Origin: Numida meleagris
Taxonomy: Eukaryota > Chordata > Aves > Galliformes > Numididae
Assembly: GCF_002078875.1 (NCBI RefSeq)
Contig: NC_034413.1
Location: 63,646,332-63,710,331 of the forward strand
Length of the DNA: 64,000 nt
Direction of reading: 5' to 3'
The notes beneath the pieces are model-generated. The model saw nothing but the letters and a program-made list of their open reading frames with translations, ran no database searches and was not told the DNA's origin. Positions 13,347-25,670 of the stretch are shown in pieces; position 1 is the stretch's first letter, and the number at the start of each line of letters is the position of its first letter. The position numbers were made by a program, and so were the translations under genes.

Positions 13347-14450
13347 AGGGCTGCTCCAAAAGTAATTCCTCCTATTTTATGGTGTTGGCCCACAACATCA
13401 GAGTTGGTGGTATGGCTGCAGAGGTTGAACCTTCTCACCTGTATTCCCTTACATTTAGTTGTCATGTGACAGATGGCAGCAGGGGGCACTCTGACAGAAT
13501 AGTGTCTGACATGAAAGTGCATATGAAGCAAAGGTGTGTCATTGAACTCCTCCGTTTGGAAAAAATGGCACCCACTGACATTCATTGACATTTGCTAAAC
13601 ATTTATGGAGACCAAGCAGGGATGTGAGCACTGTGAGGTGGTGGGTGGTGCGTTTCAGCAGTGGCAGCATGAAAGCCAAGCCATGTTCTGGACAGCCGTG
13701 CACAGCTGTCATGCCATGAGATGAAGAGCATCTTGACCAGCTCATTGGCGCAAACTGACAATTGCAACCAGGGAACTGTGTACGGAACTTAATATCATCT
13801 TAATTGTGTTGGAAATGATGGTGGCAATGTTGGAATATCACAGTTTGTTCTGGGTGGGTCCCACAAATGCTCGCACAGGAAAACCTTGTGCAAGTTTGTC
13901 AGGACATACTGAACAAACACAAGGCTGAATGTGACAGTTTCCTGGATTGTATCGTTAGTAGTGATGTAACGTGATGTCACCACTACAAGGTGGAGTCAAA
14001 ACAGCAGCACGGAGTAGCAACATGTGAATTCCCCATCAAAGGATACATTCGAGACTCAGTCCTCTATGGGCAAAGTGACGTGCACTGTCTCTTGGGATAG
14101 GAAAAGGGTGATCCTTCTGGATTTCCTGGATCCCAGACAAACAATCAACTGTGATCACTGTATTGTGATGTTGACTAAGCTGAAGGCTCAAACTTTTAGA
14201 GTCAGGCCAGAGAAGACAACGTTCCTCTCGCAACACAATAATGCCAAGCCCCATGCCAGTTTGAAGACTGTGGAGCACATTGCCACTCTTGGCTGGACTG
14301 TCCTACTACAAACTGTATGGTCCAAATTTGGTGGACAAATGAGAGATGAATTGCATGGGCAACATTTTTCTAGCAATTACACTGTCGTAGCTGCTGCGAA
14401 ACAGTGGGACACCTCAGCTGATGCAGATTTTTACAAGTATGCAGGCTCTT
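13347..14450 (+). mobile_element. Decayed mariner (Galluhop-like) DNA transposon
   Basis: The left end is GGGCTGCTCCAAAAGTAATT directly after a TA dinucleotide, the expected mariner target. A broken transposase frame follows: CVIELLRLEKMAPTDIH near 13530-13586, then, after stops and shifts, an open stretch from about 14024 with KVTCTVSWDRKRVILLDF, LTKLKAQ, VRPEKTTFLSQHNNAKPHAS and MRDELHGQHFSSNY. These match the catalytic half of mariner transposases of the family described in chicken as Galluhop. The usual QHDNARPH block reads QHNNAKPH, so an aspartate of the catalytic DD34D triad is gone. The segment around the YSPDLAPSDFHLF block is also damaged (it reads TVWSKFG). Similarity fades near 14450 and I could not find the right inverted repeat. 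The element cannot be active. Confidence 0.88.
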
Positions 14451-16043
14451 GTTCTACCTATTTATCTGTGAAAAGCTCTGCACCTACCAAATGGCAAATA
14501 GGTTGCTGCTGCAACTCAGTCAAGATTGCACTCATGTATAAAGAAAGCAGTGAGACACATGGGGAAGAAAATGCAGAAATTTCTGCACTCATTCTCCTCC
14601 CACTGTTTGGATGTACAAGTTGTACTTGCTTTCCATAGCTGTCCATAGGATTCAAGGTTTTGGTTTTGCCCATGGAGGCAGTCAGTAATTTTCCACCACT
14701 CAGTACAGCTCTGTTGATACACGAAATATGGAAAAGCTGGTGTCAGCCAGTCCAATAACATGAAATCTTGATCACAGAGAAAACCTCGAGAGAGTCACCT
14801 TTTATTGTTCTGCAAGAAAGAAACCTCTGAGCATGATCTATGGCCAGGAAAGTCAAAAGAAATATTCCTGTTGTGTACAGGGACTAGGAAACAATTTGCT
14901 CTTCCAATAAGGTCAGGATCTCTCTCGTAACACCAGATGAAGTTGGTATCAAAGAGGTTGCACAAGCCTTAAGCGGAATAAATACTTCACTTACATGTAA
15001 GAGCGAAAATCAGATCTGTTGTCTGATGTTCCTGTAGAAAGTGCTTCATGCATTAGAATCTGCCAGCCTTTATTAAGTGTATTTGATTTCACCCTTAAGC
15101 TAAGTATTGATGTCTTGCATAAGGCATACAGTGATATACACAGAAGATAGGTCAACAGGCCAGAAAGGAATGCAGCCTGTGCAGCAAATCAGTGGTGGGC
15201 TTTAGTTCTTCAGGGCATAGGATGATGCCAGATATTTTGCTTGCCTAACTTCTTCTCTTGCAGTTTAGGGTTGTGTGGCAATTTGCCATTTCTCCAACTA
15301 CAGATGTCCCATATAAATGTTGTTGATTCAAATCCTTTAATGCTCACTATCCTGGACTTCTAAAATCAATATATTTTAATATCATAGAAAGGAAGATCAA
15401 ACCTTTAGATGAAAACTACTTTTCAACCTTTTTTTCCTCCTAACCAATATGCATTTTCAAACAGCTAAAATTCTGGGATAGGCTTCTCAACTTCTTAGAT
15501 CCTTCTCAGATTCCCTCACAGTGTCTGCTTGAAAAATAGTTTTCCTTTAATCTGCCTCGAAATAATATGTACATACATAAGCTGTACATACATTTGTATA
15601 CATGTGTGCATATGCATTATATTTTTTACAAATAGCTCTAAAAACCCTACGCTAATATCTCATACTAGATTCTACTCTAGGTATTTTCTAATACCCAATA
15701 ACAATTGAAATGAATAAGGATAGTGCATTTATGGTACTGCTAATGGCCATTTACAGGCCCTTATTGTGTGAACAGCAACCTGAAGAATTTTTCTGCCATG
15801 TGTCCTTGGTTTTGACAGGACTACACAATATATTTAGTGTAAATCTGTGGGAGTTTAGCCCCGATTCTTTAATTCCTCCTTTCAGCTTTCTCCTTTATCA
15901 GCTGCGTCACTTCTTGCTCCTAGGTGGTAAGGAATTTGTGCGCATTTTCTCTCCATTGTCCCTTTGCATTTCAGATGCCCAGATCAAAAATCATCGTTTG
16001 ACACCATGCACTTTAGACCATACCACTTTAAAAAAAATCCAAG
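14451..16043. other. Unassigned noncoding stretch before the solo LTR
   Basis: I recognise no gene here. A short ATGTACATAC/TACATACATTTG repeat-rich patch lies at 15565-15620. A 151-codon open frame starting at 15710 crosses into the LTR at 16044, so it is a chance frame. The lost right end of the mariner may lie in the first part. Confidence 0.45.
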
Positions 16044-16606
16044 TGTTAGGGTTTTGTGATTTTTTGTTGTCGGTGTTCCACATCATTACATCATGTAAGG
16101 TACGGGCAGATAAAGAGTTAATTCCCCGGTTACTGCAAACTACCTTTTTTGGTGTGGCCCTCTGAGGGGGAGGGGAGGAGGTGCACGCCCCAGGGGTCTT
16201 TGCGTTAGAGGGGGTGGTGAAGCCACGTGGGAGACGCGGGGTCTGTTCTTCCCAGCCCGGCGGAGAAAGCACGTGGTCCTCCTGCATTTTACTGTGTAAG
16301 ATTTTCGGCCTGTAAACCCTCTATCATAATTCTACTAGCCTCATTTTGATATATTTAGTAAAATTAGTTGTTCCTCCTCAGATCGGTGCCGCTGTTTTTG
16401 TGTTAGATCCGTCTACGGGTCCCCCTCTTCCCAGGTTGCGGCTCCGCGGCTTCTCTGCCGCTTTAGCCGCCGGACCGCCCGGGGGCTGGCTCTTATCGCC
16501 GGCAATTTTTTTTTTTTTCTTCCTCTTTTCTCGTTTTTTTTTTTGTCTTTTGGGCCTGTCCCCCTTGTCACGGACGCAGACACTTAGACAATACCGTGAC
16601 ACCAAG
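16039..16606 (+). mobile_element. Solo LTR of an endogenous retrovirus, with 5-bp target duplication
   Basis: A 558-bp block (16044-16601) begins TGTTAGGG and ends CCGTGACA, giving the TG...CA termini of retroviral LTRs. CCAAG occurs directly before it (16039-16043) and directly after it (16602-16606), a 5-bp target duplication. The block is far richer in G+C and CpG than its surroundings, with GC-rich patches at 16150-16265 and 16425-16500 and T-runs at 16505-16545. There is no internal retroviral coding sequence, so this is a solo LTR left by recombination between two LTRs. Family is not assigned. Strand is uncertain. Confidence 0.72.
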
Positions 16607-18204
16607 GTAATTGAAAAAGTGTATTTCCCAGTACACTTGCAGGAGAATAATAAATGAATGGCTTTTCAGAAAATAAATTGCCTCTTGAATAATTTGGATT
16701 TTGAAACCTGATTTAGACTGGTATCAGGCACAGTACTTTAAATAACAGATTTGAACAGTTGCTCTCCCTTGAGCTCCAAATATTGATTTTTCTTCTTTTT
16801 TCTTTCTTTTTTCTTTTTTTTTTAAGGAATCTGGAAACAAGGGTGGCAAGATTAGATCCTTTTGCATGGTTTCATTCCTGCAGCATCCACAGTGTAGAGC
16901 AATCATTCCTATGCAGAGGCTGTGAGTGCAGTGCACGACTAGAGATAGGATTCAGAGAAGAACAATTCCTTTTCTCCCAGGAGTAGGGAGGTAGCTGATT
17001 TCTAAACACGTGGTTAAATGGCTAGGTCCTTGTTACAGATATCTGCACACTTGTGAATCAATTGCTCGATTTTAGTGTTGCAGCTGCATGATACGCAATG
17101 TAGGGCTGAGTGAGCTCCTGGTGGCTGAGAATCTGGACCTTAACATAAGATTCCTAGAGAGCGACCTCACCTGCTGGAATTTTATTACCTTTTAAAGACT
17201 ACTATTAATAAGACTATAAAGTCTATTAAAGACTCTCAATACCCAGGTTTTATGCATCTATTACTGCTTAACACTCAGAAATGTGGGAAAGTCATTTTTA
17301 CAGCTATGCACACCTCAGGGAAGAAATTAACCGCTAGCTTCATTTTAATCAATATGTGTAAGTAGCTCTTTTACTCAAATCATAATATCCATCTAAATAT
17401 GCAAACCAAGCATGGCTTCTATTTGCATGGAGTAGTTGTAGGCTCAGGGACTAATACAGCTTTTATTCACAATCGTATTTATTTTATTTTGAATCAGCTA
17501 TTGCCTTATATCCCACCACGTTTGGATTACCTAGACGCAAATACATGAGGATAATACCAGAATTGCAAAGTGAATTCACTGTGGTTATCTCTCTTGATAA
17601 TGGATTAAACTAAAGAATTTTCTAGCCTGTCTTCATATTTTAAAAGTATAAATTTTAGGAGTGGGATTCAGCTATATTTTATTTAAGCTGTGATGATTTT
17701 CAATCAGTAGTTAATCTTCCAATTACCAGATTTAGTTAAAATTATAACCATCTAAAAGCACATGTAGTACAATTAGAGCCATTTGAGAATTATTGCAAAG
17801 ACAGTAATAAATTATTCTGTGTCCACTTAGAATGGTGTACAAAATAATGGGATTAATTTTCAGCAAATGGGATTTAGGTTAGGCTTTAGAAAAAGCTTTG
17901 TAATGCTGAAGATAGTCAAACAGTGAAAAGTCCTCTGGACTCTATCTCCAGTGACGCCCAGAGCTTAAATGACCATTTGTTCTTAGTTGTTTAGGTATGG
18001 CCCAGCCTTCCTTAAGGGATGGAACCCTACACCTCCAGAAATTCTTTTCAAGCCATGCCCAGTTCTTTTGTATTTTTATTTTGAATTGGCAGTACTGTTG
18101 CCTTCAGTTTTTTACAGCTGTTTTTTAAAAGATGTTTTAGAAAGGTTCGTTATGCTGTTACTTTATTAAGCCTTTTCTCCAAATTTATATCTCTTTGTGA
18201 CCAG
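16607..18204. other. Unassigned noncoding stretch
   Basis: A long polypyrimidine run (16785-16823) ends in AAG. The rest is AT-rich with no recognised repeat or gene. Confidence 0.45.
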
Positions 18205-18225
18205 CAACAGATTTCTGAGACCAAG
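18205..18225 (+). other. Possible 21-nt microexon
   Basis: The acceptor TATCTCTTTGTGACCAG and the donor GTATGT bound exactly 21 nt that read QQISETK in phase 0/0. Twenty-one nucleotides is a typical microexon size and the phase would join the neighbouring candidate exons, but the evidence is only two splice signals and the chance rate is high. Confidence 0.1.
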
Positions 18226-19789
18226 GTATGTGATGTTTTGGTTTCATTTATATGGAGATTTTGAGATTGTTTTGAGATTTCAGCTTATCTTTTGGTCATT
18301 TACTTAGCTAAATGGAAAGAATATGAAGAGATTTTCAATTCGTTAAGTTTACATTGTGTTCACTCAGAATCTTTCTGCTGATACCAAGAGCTTCGCAGTG
18401 AGAGCACTTGGGAGTGACTAAAATACTTAACGTGTTACTGATAAAGAAAGGCATTTGTTTTTCAGAGCATCACTTTCCAGGTTGCTTATTGCTTATATTC
18501 CCCCGGCAGTTTTTTTCACAATAATATATTGTCCTATCGCTTCTCTTCTCTTAAATGGATATTACAGTGTTAGAAATGTGTTATAGAACAGAAGAAGCAG
18601 AGAAAAAAGAAATGGTTTCTTCTTTGTTATATTGTGGTTCTTTGGCAGTTGTCTGAAGGCTTTTCAGGTTTTGCATTGTGTAAGCTGTTCTGAAGAAAAC
18701 AGGACTTGGTAAGCTTTCTTTTGTGCAGCTCTGATAATGCATCTATTCACTGCAGTCACCAATTTGTGCCAAAATTGGGAGCAATAAAAAGCTTCCCTTT
18801 CATAGGACAATAGGTAAGAGTAGGGTTATATTAGTATGCAAAGTGCTTTCCATTTATTCGTTACACACTTTCTGAGATTTGTGCCTCGAGGGACACTTTT
18901 GTGTTCAGGCCGGGAGAAAACTCAGATACTTAAAAGGTATGCAAATTCTTTATGAAATATTCTCAAAACACCAAATGATTTCAAAAGTATCTCGTGGTAT
19001 ATTAGAAGCCTGTAACTATGGGATTATACTATGTCTATAACAGGAAGTAGTGGAGACTTCAAGTAAGCTTTTATTTATTTATTTATTTTTAATTAGAATT
19101 TTAAATACCTTCTGTATAAATAAGCTACTTATAATTAAATCTAGAATCTCCCAGGGGCTGTAGTTTACCAGCACATTCATCTAGACCATTATAAACACGC
19201 AGAGACATTCAAAGGCTGATAGTGACGCATTTCCATATTGCTGGTGCACTACCAAAATCGGGTTAGAAAAAGAAATATGACAAGCTGTTGTAATTATAGT
19301 TAGAACATTGCTGGCAATTTTTAAAAATAATGAATGGAATCAGAGGCTAAAAAAAACCCAACATATAATAATCACAGCTGAATTAGGCTGCATAAGTCTA
19401 CTCCAAGGCCTAAAAGAGTTTCAGGTGCTGTGGAACAGACTCTTGCTGTACACATTTTGGATTCAGTACAGAGAAGCACATCTGAACCTGGCCCATGGCA
19501 TCACTTAGCCCACATTTTTTTGCCTCTTTGCTGTGCTGTATTTTGGTGCTTTGGTGTCACTGAACCGAATTGCGCTTAAATTTTCTTTGATCCTGAAAGA
19601 CCCTCAGCTACAAAAATACCAAAATACTGTTGTTAGAGGTATGTTCATAACGAATTGGGTATAATTGCATTACTTGAGTGATAAGAAACATGACTTTTCA
19701 AAGTAGTATAGATTGCATTACAGGAAATGATCTGGGAAAGATCTATCAATCTCCTCATATATTTTTATGCTTTTTTTGTCCTGTGTGAG

Positions 19790-19952
19790 TACACAAGCAG
19801 GACGAATCAAAATATGGAAGACCAGGAGGCCAGCACAGCGTGCTTAATTGCCTACATGAAGGGTAACAAGCTTCTCCTCCAGTTTCATGCTAGCCAGTTG
19901 GAAACCACTGAGGAGCGTGAGAGCCCCAACGTCGTCTCAGTGGATGTTCCAG
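19790..19952 (+). CDS. Candidate coding exon of an unidentified gene
   Basis: A run of pyrimidines (TTTTTTTGTCCTGTGTGAG) precedes 163 nt of open frame that end in a perfect donor, CCAG followed by GTAAGT. The segment starts in phase 0 and ends in phase 1. It encodes YTSRTNQNMEDQEASTACL and continues through IAYMKGNKLLLQFHASQLE to PNVVSVDVP. It is visibly richer in G+C than the flanking DNA, as exons in AT-rich bird introns usually are. I do not recognise the protein. The lysine/glutamate-rich composition suggests a soluble segment. It could be an internal exon of a gene whose other exons lie here or outside the window, or a chance frame. Confidence 0.42.
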
Positions 19953-22399
19953 GTAAGTTACTGAAGTCATAAATAATGTCCTGGTGCTTTTCTATCACAC
20001 CTCTACTATTTTCAGATCAAATGACATTTCTCTGTGCCCAAATGAGCCTGATAATCTTGAGAATCCTTCATTCCTTGTGCTCTGCCGCTGGTTGGACATT
20101 TCCCAATGGGGAATTGGGTTCCCAAGTAGCTGAGCCCAGAGACATCACAGTACATTCTGATCTTATGTTTCCCATAGAGATGTCATCTTGCCTATTTCTT
20201 GCAAGATTTTAGCAGTGCTCCTCAATGCTTTGTCATCTTCCAAAAGACAATTTCCTATTTTTTCTCCTCCTTGAGTTTTCTGGTTTTATCATTTTCCTCT
20301 TTAATCTCCACATTTCTCAGTCCACAGCAGCACAGATCCATGCATTTTTTTCCTTGGTGAAACCCTGAAATAGGTTTTCTTTTTTCTAAATGAAAATTTT
20401 TTTGTTAGTAGAGAAATATGGAACAAAGCAAAATAAGAATAATAATAATTGAGGCCATTTTCACAGACATGCACTTTTGTAGGGTAATACATCCCTCACT
20501 GGGGGAAACGACAGAGAAAAATGCATACTGATCCATACAGCATGACCCCAGCTTACAAGAAAATAACTTCTGTGACATTAAAGAAAATTATTTCAAGGAA
20601 TCTTTACTTGTTATCGATTTTACCCTGGGCAAGGTTAGTCTTTTTTAAGACCAGGCCATGCTAAACAAGAAACCAGAAAACTCGTCAGAGTTACATGGGA
20701 CAGACTTTTAAAGCCAGTGTTTACCATCTCACATTAAATCCTGCATAGTGCAAAAAAGTAAAACTTTGACATCAGCTAAATATGTATGAAGCAGCATGCT
20801 ATCTTTCTTGATGTGAATTGAGTAACTTCAAAATCACGAGGATAATCTCAACTGACATGCAAATTATGCAGCCCGAACAGAGGAAAAAGCTACTCCTTCA
20901 TATCTTCTTGGAAAATGCAATTTGGTCTTCTGTAACTGGGGTTTTCCAAGAGAAATTTCTCAAAATGACTAATATCTCTGGTAGAAAATTATATCAGTAT
21001 TATGTATAGAGCACAAAGGATGCTTGGAGTAATGTGATTCTGCTAAAAATGACTTTCTGCATACAGGAGAAGGGTAGATTATGCCATCTAGTTAAGCCTT
21101 TTAATATTTCAGTGTGAAGCAGTATATTAAATTTCTACATTCTGCTTAAAACTGAATGAATTTATATCTGCAGGTTTGTAAACGCCCAAGGTAGTGTTTT
21201 AAATGAAACAGTGACATTTTGGAATGGGGTGAAATTTTAAAATCCTGTCAAAAGAAAATTCTCAGTTCTTATAATTATGTTTTGCCCTGTAAAACCTTGC
21301 AATTTTGCCATGAAGCTAGAAAGACAGTGCTCATTCCCTTTTAAATTTTTTTTAAAGGATAGACTTTGCTAATCCTAAAGCTTTAATAACAGTGTAAAGG
21401 ATGACTTGAAATGGCTCGTAGACCCATCCCTGCACTTCTTTGGAATGGAGCTTCTTCCGAATCCATACAGATGAGCTGGACCTTAAGACTTTTTTTGTTT
21501 TGTTTTGTTTAAATGAGTAAAAGGATTATTGCATGAGACATGAGGTTGAAGACCAAGTGCCTGTGGGATTCTCTCTGTTTTACCTGAGTTAATTAGCTAC
21601 AGTACACATTTGTCAAAGAGCAGGTAGATACCCTTTGCCAAGAATTTAACAACATTAACAAATTAGAAGATAATAGGGTTACATTGCTTTCTTCCAGGTT
21701 ATTGTTCTTGCTTAATATTTAATGATAGAAATGTAAGATCCAAAGAGGATGCATATTGCATTATCATGTCTCCCTTACATAAGCAACTGACAAGCAAAAC
21801 AAGGGCAGGCAGCTCTCTGGAAGCCACCACTGCCCCTTTGCACCCCTTTCAGCACCACTGCTCCACTTAAAAACAGGAAAAGCCAGGACAGCTGATGTGC
21901 TGCATTCTTAAAATCACTGCAAAGTAGGAAAAAAAAATCTTTTCAGCTTCTTTCGCGGTGCACATCTCTGATTTCACTACATCCAGTAGCAGATGTGCAA
22001 ATGAATATTGCATCAAAACCTTAAGAACTTTTTAATTTTTAAGTTTTTCTGCATTCTTTCTTTAAATGTTTTTTCTCCAATTAAGTATTCTAGATGAGCT
22101 GGCAGCTACTGCGTACTGCAGTAATTAATTGGGATATAAGGTATTTGATGTGGATTTTGGTGATAATTACATGCTTCATCACAGAATTTCAGAGAGGAAT
22201 GCTTCACTAATTTATGAAATTTGAGGCAGAACTGGGCTATCTTAATTCACTGGGCAGCACCAAAAGCTGCAGCACATGGCCCTGGTACCACGCTGAACCA
22301 TGCTTTTCCTTGCACTATACCTCTGCAGCCAATAGGGTGATGCTTCTCCAAGGCTGTGCTGCACAGAGCAGAACTCAGCATAAGCGAGATGAGGGTCAT
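19953..22399. other. Unassigned noncoding stretch
   Basis: This is AT-rich sequence with a TTTTGTTTTGTTTTG-type patch near 21490-21512. I see no gene. The last 150 bases before 22400 may be the decayed upstream part of the CR1 that follows. Confidence 0.4.
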
Positions 22400-22626
22400 G
22401 TCTACAAAGAAATTTAGATTGAATATAAGGAAAACATTTTTTACAATAAGGGTGGTGAGGCACTGGAACCAGTTGCCCAGAGAGATAGTGGATGTCCTCT
22501 CCCTGGAGACGCTCAAGATCAGGCTGTACAGGGCTGATTGAGCTGTACATGTCTCTGCTCATTGCAGGGGGGTTGGACCAGATGGCCTTTTAAGGTCCCT
22601 TCCAACTCAAATGAGTCTATGATTAG
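22400..22626 (+). mobile_element. CR1 LINE 3' fragment
   Basis: It carries the ORF2 C-terminal block (KKFRLNIRKTFFTIRVVRHW, then NQLPREIVDVLSLETLKIRL) followed by the 3' UTR GGTTGGACCAGATGG...GGTCCCTTCCAACTC and a degenerate terminal repeat. The frame is open for 61 codons, showing modest decay, but the element lacks nearly all of ORF2. Confidence 0.92.
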
Positions 22627-22769
22627 TGATTCTTGATACATGAAGATTCATTATGTAGACAAGAAAATGTTATGGTAAATGCCCTCAAAGAGGAATCCTG
22701 AAAACAACTCTGAAATGCATGGGAGTAGGTTAACAAGTGCTTTGTAGTAGCTTTATATATGACCAAAGA

Positions 22770-23370
22770 GCACAGAATCACCAAGGTTATAAAAGACCTC
22801 TAAAGATCATCCAGTCCAACTGTCCAACTATCACCAATATTTCCCTCTAAACCATGTCCCTCAGTACAACATCTAAACGTTTCTTGAACACCTCCAGGGA
22901 TGGTCACTTCACCACCTCCCTGGGCAGCCTGTGCCAGTGCCTGACCACCCTCTTGGAGAAGTAACATCAATCTCCCCTGGTGCAACTTGAGGCCCTTCCC
23001 TCTCATCCTATCACTAGTTAAATGGGAGAAGAGGCTGACCCCACCTCGCCAGAACATCCCTTCAAATAGCTGAAGAGAGCAATAAGGTTACCCCTGAGCC
23101 TCTTCTTCTCCAGACTGAACAATCCCAGCTCCCTCAGCTGCTCCTCATAAGGACTGTGCTCCAGACCCCTCACCAGCTTTGTTGCCCTTCTCTGGACATG
23201 CTCCAGGGCCTCAATGTCTTTCTCGTAACAAGGGGCTCAAAACTGAACACAGTACTTGAGGTGAGGCCTCCTTAGGGCTGAGTACAGGATGATAATCACT
23301 TCCCTGCTCCTGTTGGCAACACTATTTCTGACACAAGCCAGGATGCCATAGGCCTTCTGGCCACCTGGGA
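22770..23370 (-). mobile_element. CR1 LINE 3' fragment
   Basis: On the plus strand it opens with CACAGAATCACCAAGGTTAT (the reverse complement of a CR1 3' end) and continues through the C-terminal ORF2 block in reverse: [19 protein letters not shown], the LHQGRLMLLLQEG region, and upstream [23 protein letters not shown] sequence near 23090-23200. Small indels break the frame. It stops abruptly near 23370, a normal CR1 5' truncation. It faces the CR1 at 22400-22626 tail to tail. Confidence 0.92.
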
Positions 23371-25565
23371 AGAAGTACCATGTGCAATGATTTTTTTATG
23401 AGGAGCCTCACTTCTTTCAGGTCTGATGAGGTTTCTACCTTTTGAAAACTAAAATAAAACTGAGATAGGAAGATCTCTAAAAAAAATTGCATCCTTATTA
23501 CCTTTCATGGACAGTTTTTGCTACATGCACAAAATTGCAATATAAATTCTTCCACAGAGTGATTCTGATTTATACTGGCGGAGGAGTGAGAAGAATCAGG
23601 CATGACAGTGGGCCACTGACATACAGTGCTCATTTCTTCCACGCAGAGAGAACTTCAAAGTGCTCATAATAAAAATCCAGCTCCCTTTTCACAGATCAGT
23701 GCTTTGATTTACTACCTCAAGCATCCTGGATAAACCCGGGATGGTGATTACAATGGACGTGGTCCTTCTCTGTCATAGGCCTGGTTGATATCCTCTTTCT
23801 TGCTATTTGTCCTCAGGAGGGTTTGGGAACTGTTCTGCATTCTCCAGCAAAAATCTCTTTTGTCAGTGTTAGCATTGCAGCTTCTTTAAACGATTCTCCG
23901 TCACTAAAAACCACTTTCAGGGCAGATGCCAAGCAGGTATGTATCCCACGTGACTATTATCTGTTTATTCTACTGAGAGATGTTAAGGAATGGAGAAAGG
24001 ACAGACATTACTGCAGTAAATGTGTATGAACAATGGATTCTGGGGCAAAAAAAAAATTACCACTGGGATAACTACATGGAGTTAAGAAACTGAGACATTG
24101 CAATAGAGCATTTCAGTTGCACCCTTACCCACAGCTTACTGATAGATTTGCCCTTTGTCTGTGTGGACAGGCACTACATTCATATTTCTGCCTGGCTCAT
24201 GTGAAAGTCATTAGTTGATATGTGTCATTCGCTCACTGTGCACTGAAACGTGCTGGAAACTGAGATTGACATTGGCTTTTCTGAAAGCCAGAATCTCTTG
24301 CAACCTCTCAGATTGAATTGGGAAGTATGGCAGTACAGTCATGTTGACTGGAATGACCTCTGCTTTGAAACAGAAAGAGGTAATTGGGTTTCCAGATTCA
24401 AAGCTGCATCTGACATCAGTTAGCTGCCAAATTTCATTAACTCTCACGTCCTGGGTTCCAGGGAGATTGACTGTACACTCCTTTATGTTTGGGAAAGCAC
24501 TGAACCTCTGACATTCTTTGATAACCAAAGTTGTTGCTCACTTTTGTACATGGCCCAGATTTCTTCAAGTCAAGGCCATTACTCTAAGCTGTAAATAAAT
24601 AAATAGATAAAAAGTACATGTATACAGGAGAGGTATAGGTCACTAAAAGATGTATACAAACACATAGATATAGACATATACTTATATGCATGCATGCATT
24701 AAAGAAATCCCTAGACCCTGGTCCCTTTGAAAGAGAAACCTCCTGTAGTTTGCTAGAGGCATACACTCACCACAGTGGTCACATCATGGAGCAATGATGC
24801 TCAGGTGCACCTATTCTGTTGCACAGAAAGAGCCAGAGGCACGGATGTTATAAAAATATGTTGAAAATATCCCTCAGTCGAAAAAGTTTGCACTGCAGAT
24901 GGGTAGAGTTCTGCAAAACCTGTTACTGTCATTTTAATGAGGAACTTGTACCTGCTTAAAACAATCCTGGAGGTGTTTTACAATGGGGTGAGCAAATGCC
25001 CTTAAGCAGATTTGTCCATAATGAAAAGAGCAGTAACTGTGGTGTGACATTTACCACTCTGCCTTTCCAAGCGATGCTGAATTCTGTCAGGCATCTATTA
25101 GAATGAAGTGAACTGCCAGCTTCTCATGTACCAGACTTAAGGATGAACTCTGCTCATAATGTTAGCATAGCAAGGTCTTTTATCAACAGGAAAACATTTA
25201 TCAGGCTTCTTATTACTAAGTGTTCCAATATAGGTTCTATTTCAATGATGGCTGCAAGGCTTTTTGCATAATGTATACATGAAAATATATTTTCTAGACT
25301 ATAGCTCACACACCGTGTTTCCTTTGAAATTATGGAATAGAGGAATAAAGGCAATTTAGGGACTTAGGATCAAGAAGACTAATACCATCTTCAAAATCTT
25401 AATCACCATGTTTCTACCATCATTCATTGTCATCAAACTCAGGATTTGCGTATTTTATGAAGTACAGAATCTGAGTAAAGATTTAGCAAAGTGTGAGTGT
25501 TACCAAAGAAAATAATCAACATGTTTTTTTTATTATTATTATTTTTTTACTGCCTCTATCCACAG
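23371..25565. other. Unassigned noncoding stretch with a possible exon
   Basis: This is AT-rich sequence with small simple repeats (AAATAAATAAATAG near 24594, TGCATGCATGCAT near 24687). The 105-codon minus-strand frame at 24211-24528 has no recognisable family or clear splice borders. The possible exon at 23881-23936 is listed separately. Confidence 0.4.
23881..23936 (+). CDS. Possible coding exon, phase-compatible with 19790-19952
   Basis: An acceptor (CAGTGTTAGCATTGCAG) and a donor (GCAG followed by GTATGT) bound 56 nt. Joined to the exon ending at 19952 in phase 1, the first two bases complete an alanine codon and the rest reads SLNDSPSLKTTFRADAKQ, ending in phase 0. The acceptor tract is interrupted by purines, so it is weak. 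The main support is phase agreement on both sides. Confidence 0.22.
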
Positions 25566-25670
25566 ACATCTCTATTCCTGAAAGATTCTTGGTCTCCAGC
25601 AAGAGATATTCGCCACCAATGCTGGACATCTGTGGTCTCTGAGAACTGCTCAAGTTGACATGGAAATCAG
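25566..25670 (+). other. Possible exon with strong acceptor; terminal coding or noncoding
   Basis: A long T-rich tract (25524-25550) and CTGCCTCTATCCACAG form the best-looking acceptor in the first 48 kb. A donor-like GTGAGC follows at 25671. In phase 0 (after 23936) the frame runs TSLFLKDSWSPARDIRH and on to TGA at 25656. In phase 1 (directly after 19952) it runs ISIPERFLVSSKRYSPPM and on to TGA at 25640. Either way the frame closes inside the exon, so it would be a terminal coding exon followed by an intron in the 3' UTR, or an exon of a noncoding RNA. Confidence 0.28.

Noticed and set aside
14024..14638. 204-codon open frame on the plus strand as a gene
   Set aside because: Its first two thirds are mariner transposase and the rest is unrelated sequence; the frame is open by chance after the 5' part has decayed.
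15710..16165. 151-codon plus-strand open frame as a gene
   Set aside because: It crosses the 5' border of the solo LTR at 16044, so it cannot be an old conserved frame.
16425..16500. CpG-island promoter of a host gene
   Set aside because: The GC-rich patch lies inside the block bounded by TG...CA and the CCAAG duplication, so it belongs to the LTR.
24211..24528. 105-codon minus-strand open frame as an exon
   Set aside because: The peptide has no family resemblance I can name and clear acceptor and donor signals at its borders are absent.
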